This document shows positions 4,852-7,289 of a DNA stretch of 7,289 bases, piece by piece. Every line of letters begins with the position of its first letter. Positions within the stretch are counted from its first letter, which is position 1. Origin of the DNA: Verrucomicrobiota bacterium (GTDB lineage: Bacteria; Verrucomicrobiota; Verrucomicrobiia; Limisphaerales; JADLHS01); contig JANYBF010000064.1 of assembly GCA_025360895.1 (NCBI GenBank), forward strand, positions 1 to 7,289. The letters run 5' to 3'. The position numbers were made by a program, and so were the translations under genes. The notes under the pieces are model-generated. The model searched no databases. It worked only from the letters and a program-made list of their open reading frames with translations, and was not told where the DNA came from.

Positions 4852-5517
4852 GTGGCAGAAATCAATCCAACAGCAGGCTCAGGGCAACGTCCCGGACAAC
4901 GTCCGGCACGTCCGGGCGGTGGCTTCGGCGGTGGCGGAGCCGGTGGTCGCGGTCGTGGCCGGCGAACCACGTCCGAAGCGCCCCAAATAGATTTCGACGG
5001 CAAAGGGGAAGAAATCGTGGAAAAAGTGGTGTTCATCAACCGCTCCTCAAAAGTCGTCAAAGGTGGTCGTCGTTTCAGTTTCAGCGCGCTGGTTGTCGTT
5101 GGCGACAAAAAGGGGCGCGTCGGTTACGCGTTAGGCAAAGCGGCGGAAGTGGCGGACGCCATCCGTCGTGCTGGTGAACTGGCTCGTCGGCAGATGACCT
5201 CCGTGTCGCTCAAAGACGCGACCATTCCGCACGAGATTTATTCCGAGTATGACGGCGCGCGTATTTTACTGCGGCCCGCTTCACCCGGGACTGGGGTCAT
5301 TGCGGGCAAGACCGTGCGGGCGGTTCTGGAATCGGTTGGCGTCCGGGATGTGCTTACCAAATCACTCGGCTCATCGAACGCGGCGAATGTGGTGAAGGCC
5401 ACGTTGAACGGTTTATTGCGGTTGCGTTCACGCGAAGATATTTATAGCCGGCGTGGTTTGGAAATAAAAAAAGTGGTGACTCCGGCCCCGCCCTCGGCTG
5501 TCCCGTCCGCGAACTAA
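4852..5517 (+). CDS. rpsE: 30S ribosomal protein S5 with Gly/Arg-rich N-terminal extension
   Basis: S5 lies on the back of the small subunit near the mRNA entry channel and affects decoding fidelity; mutations in its N-terminal loop give spectinomycin resistance in E. coli. The 221-residue product is longer than the 166 of E. coli. The S5 core spans about residues 53-207: EKVVFINRSSKVVKGGRRFSFSALVVVGDKKGRVGYALGKA (57-97), RPASPGTGVIAGKTVRAVLESVGVRDVLTKSLGSSNAANVVKAT (141-184) and SREDIYSRRG (193-202). Before it are about 50 extra residues, low in complexity and rich in Gly, Arg, Pro and Gln (GQRPGQRPARPGGG, GGRGRGRR), and behind it a short Pro/Ala/Ser tail. The extension is probably disordered and RNA-binding (inference). 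The start is GTG with a clear Shine-Dalgarno site 21 nt after rplR. Confidence 0.97.
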   Translation: MAEINPTAGSGQRPGQRPARPGGGFGGGGAGGRGRGRRTTSEAPQIDFDGKGEEIVEKVVFINRSSKVVKGGRRFSFSALVVVGDKKGRVGYALGKAAEVADAIRRAGELARRQMTSVSLKDATIPHEIYSEYDGARILLRPASPGTGVIAGKTVRAVLESVGVRDVLTKSLGSSNAANVVKATLNGLLRLRSREDIYSRRGLEIKKVVTPAPPSAVPSAN

Positions 5518-5523
5518 TTTGAT

Positions 5524-5997
5524 ATGCGACTACACGATCTTAAACCTCGTCCCGGCGCGAAACATCGGCGCAAACGTCTCGGCCAGGGTGAATCCAGCGG
5601 TCACGGCAAAACCTCCGGTCGCGGTGGCAAGGGCCAGACCGCGCGTTCTGGCAGCTCGATCCGTATCGGCTTTGAAGGCGGTCAGATGCCACTCATCCGC
5701 CGAATTCCAAAGCGCGGTTTCAACAATGCCCGTTTTACTACTCGCTATATTCCCGTGAATATCGTGTCGCTTAATGTTTTCGATGATGGCGCACAGGTGA
5801 ACGAAGTCGCGCTACGTGAGCTTGGGCTCGTCAACGGCAATGGCGATGGCGTGAAGATTCTGGGCAACGGCGAGCTCACGAAGAAACTCATCGTGTCCGC
5901 CAGTGCCTTTAGTGCCTCAGCAAAAACGAAAATTGAAGCCAAGGGTGGTAAGTGCGAAGTGGTCACGCGGTTCAAGCCAGTGGCCGCCAAGGGTTAA
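5524..5997 (+). CDS. rplO: 50S ribosomal protein L15
   Basis: L15 is a late-assembly large-subunit protein whose N-terminal arm runs deep among 23S rRNA helices. The 157-residue product starts MRLHDLKPRPGAKHRRKRLGQG and continues with the Gly-rich arm SSGHGKTSGRGGKGQTARSG (24-43) and the conserved GFEGGQMPLIRRIPKRGFNN (49-68). The globular domain includes ELGLVNGNGDGVKILGNGELTKKLIVSASAFSASAKTKIEAKGG (99-142). Length and order fit the family (E. coli 144). The gene begins only 6 nt after rpsE, which leaves no room for rpmD (L30), the gene normally found between them. The ATG at 5524 has no Shine-Dalgarno site, only AATTTGAT. Confidence 0.97.
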   Translation: MRLHDLKPRPGAKHRRKRLGQGESSGHGKTSGRGGKGQTARSGSSIRIGFEGGQMPLIRRIPKRGFNNARFTTRYIPVNIVSLNVFDDGAQVNEVALRELGLVNGNGDGVKILGNGELTKKLIVSASAFSASAKTKIEAKGGKCEVVTRFKPVAAKG

Positions 5998-6018
5998 AAA
6001 AGGGTATCGCAGCGCATC

Positions 6019-7289
6019 ATGTTCAGTTCACTCATCCAGACCTTCACGAATTGCTTCAAAATTCCGGAGCTGAAGTCGCGGATTTTGTTCACCGCCCTGT
6101 TGTTGGGGATCGTGCGATTGATCTCTTTCGTGCGGGTACCCGGTTTGGATGGCGCTGCGATCACCGCCTTTTTCAATTCACATCGTGGTGACAGCGGTGG
6201 GGTGCTCGGAATGTATAGCCTATTCACGGGTGGCGCACTGGAGCGGTGTTCGGTGGGCGCACTCGGCATCATGCCGTACATCAGTGCGACGATTATAATC
6301 CAGTTGTTGACGGCGGTTTATCCGCCCTTGAGCAAGTTAGCGCGTGAAGAGGGCGGCCGCACCAAAATCATTCAATACGGTCGCTACCTGACGGTAATTC
6401 TTTGCTTTATCCAGGGCGCTTTCATGGCGATCAATTGGAAGCATCCTGAAACCTTATTTCCGGGCATTAACCAGTTGGTGCTCTACCCAGATTCTTTTGC
6501 GTGGTTTTACTATTTTCAAACCGTATTGGTGCTCACGACCGCCACGATGTTGTTGATGTGGCTGGGCGAGCAGATTACCGAGCGTGGCATCGGCAATGGC
6601 GTGTCGCTCATTATCACGGTGGGCATTGTTGCCCGAATGCCGGCAGCCGTTTCTGCCACCAAGGGGATGTTCTTTCCCGGCGGCGGGTTGGAGGCGACCC
6701 ACACGATTGTTCATGGAGCAGTTTTGCTGGTCATGCTCGTAGTTGTCATCGGTGGGATCATTGCGGTGACCCAGGCTCAACGGAAGATTCCCGTGCAGTA
6801 CGCCCAGCGGGCGGTGGGCCGCAAGGTTTATTCCGGTGGCACTTCGTTTATGCCGTTACGAGTGAATTATGCCGGCGTGATGCCAGTTATCTTTGCTTCC
6901 GCCATCCTGATGTTTCCGCAGAAGCTATTCCTGATGGTCAGTGGTGCGTTCAAGCCCCAAGATGGAGGATTCGCCAAATTTGTTTCGGAAAGCGCCGGTT
7001 CAATCGCGCGCACGTTGAACCCTGGCTCGGCGGTTTATCTTGCGCTGTTTGGCCTCATGATTTTGTTCTTTTCTTATTTTTGGGTGGCTACGCAATTTAA
7101 CGAATTACAGATTGCCGACGACCTCAAAAAGAACGGTGGTTATATTCCCGGCGTGCGTCCCGGCCAGCCAACCAGCGATTTCCTGCACACCTCGATGAGT
7201 CGGATCACCTTGGCGGGCGCGATTTTCCTGACCCTGATCGCGGTGCTGCCAATTATTTTACAGAACGCGATGAAGATTCCGCACACGGT
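6019..7289 (+). CDS. secY: protein translocase channel subunit SecY (3' end outside window)
   Basis: SecY is the channel of the SecYEG translocon in the inner membrane, passing unfolded proteins driven by SecA or by the ribosome. The frame opens at ATG 6019, directly after an in-frame TAA that ends rplO, and runs off the right edge with 423 codons read. Hydrophobic segments fit TM1 (about 22-38), TM2 (82-97), TM3 (123-139), TM4 (163-182), TM5 (195-210), TM6 (233-250), TM7 (284-300), TM8 (339-358) and TM9 (398-414); TM10 and the cytosolic tail lie outside. Diagnostic motifs are RVPGLDG after TM1, GEQITERGIGNGVSLII (183-199), AQRKIPVQYAQR (253-264) and GYIPGVRPGQPT (374-385), whose Arg380 matches the essential arginine of the C5 loop in E. 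coli. A purine stretch (AAGGG, 6000-6004) lies 14 nt upstream. Confidence 0.97.
   Translation, partial: MFSSLIQTFTNCFKIPELKSRILFTALLLGIVRLISFVRVPGLDGAAITAFFNSHRGDSGGVLGMYSLFTGGALERCSVGALGIMPYISATIIIQLLTAVYPPLSKLAREEGGRTKIIQYGRYLTVILCFIQGAFMAINWKHPETLFPGINQLVLYPDSFAWFYYFQTVLVLTTATMLLMWLGEQITERGIGNGVSLIITVGIVARMPAAVSATKGMFFPGGGLEATHTIVHGAVLLVMLVVVIGGIIAVTQAQRKIPVQYAQRAVGRKVYSGGTSFMPLRVNYAGVMPVIFASAILMFPQKLFLMVSGAFKPQDGGFAKFVSESAGSIARTLNPGSAVYLALFGLMILFFSYFWVATQFNELQIADDLKKNGGYIPGVRPGQPTSDFLHTSMSRITLAGAIFLTLIAVLPIILQNAMKIPHT

Noticed and set aside
6501..7100. Same-strand open frame of 199 codons inside secY
   Set aside because: The SecY frame is continuous here with its motifs in place; the other frame is rich in Trp, Cys, His and Arg and is a shadow.
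1..7289. A novel accessory, defence or mobile system
   Set aside because: Every part of the window apart from short spacers is covered by recognised ribosomal-protein genes and secY. No repeats, integrase, transposase or foreign genes are seen.

Overview
The window is a stretch of a bacterial chromosome holding the 3' part of the S10 ribosomal-protein operon, all of the spc operon core, and most of secY. Everything is on the + strand. The order is rplV (5' end outside the window) - rpsC - rplP - rpmC - rpsQ - rplN - rplX - rplE - rpsN - rpsH - rplF - rplR - rpsE - rplO - secY (3' end outside the window). All fifteen products were recognised from their own conserved sequences, and the order matches the canonical bacterial one except that rpmD (L30) is missing between rpsE and rplO. 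There are no mobile elements, RNA genes, CRISPR arrays or intrinsic terminators, and no promoter that I can support.

The organism is a bacterium with moderately high GC (by eye, in the high fifties). A short L24, an 89-residue zinc-free type S14, the loss of L30 and overall protein flavour suggest the PVC group, perhaps Verrucomicrobiota. This is an inference from memory of the families and not a placement.

Layout: 1-1939 carries the end of the S10 block (L22, S3, L16, L29, S17). 1950-5997 carries the spc block (L14, L24, L5, S14, S8, L6, L18, S5, L15). 6019-7289 carries SecY, the translocon channel, cut after about TM9. Gaps between genes are 4-22 nt, with two exceptions: rplX-rplE (62 nt) and rplF-rplR (43 nt). 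The short gaps suggest one co-transcribed, translationally coupled unit that supplies both ribosomal subunits and the secretion channel.

The most interesting signal lies in those two long gaps. Each holds a hairpin with the same inner stem (CGG/CCG) and nearly the same six-base loop (CCAAAA or CCAAAT). Each hairpin is followed by exactly 8 nt ending in an A-run and then an ATG with no Shine-Dalgarno sequence. The two genes so marked encode L5 and L18, the two universal 5S rRNA-binding proteins. This may be a paired mRNA control element, and it is offered as a testable hypothesis. The rplR start region also holds a competing upstream ATG and a slippery A-run, so the exact N-terminus of L18 is uncertain. 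Otherwise the window is ordinary, highly conserved housekeeping DNA.
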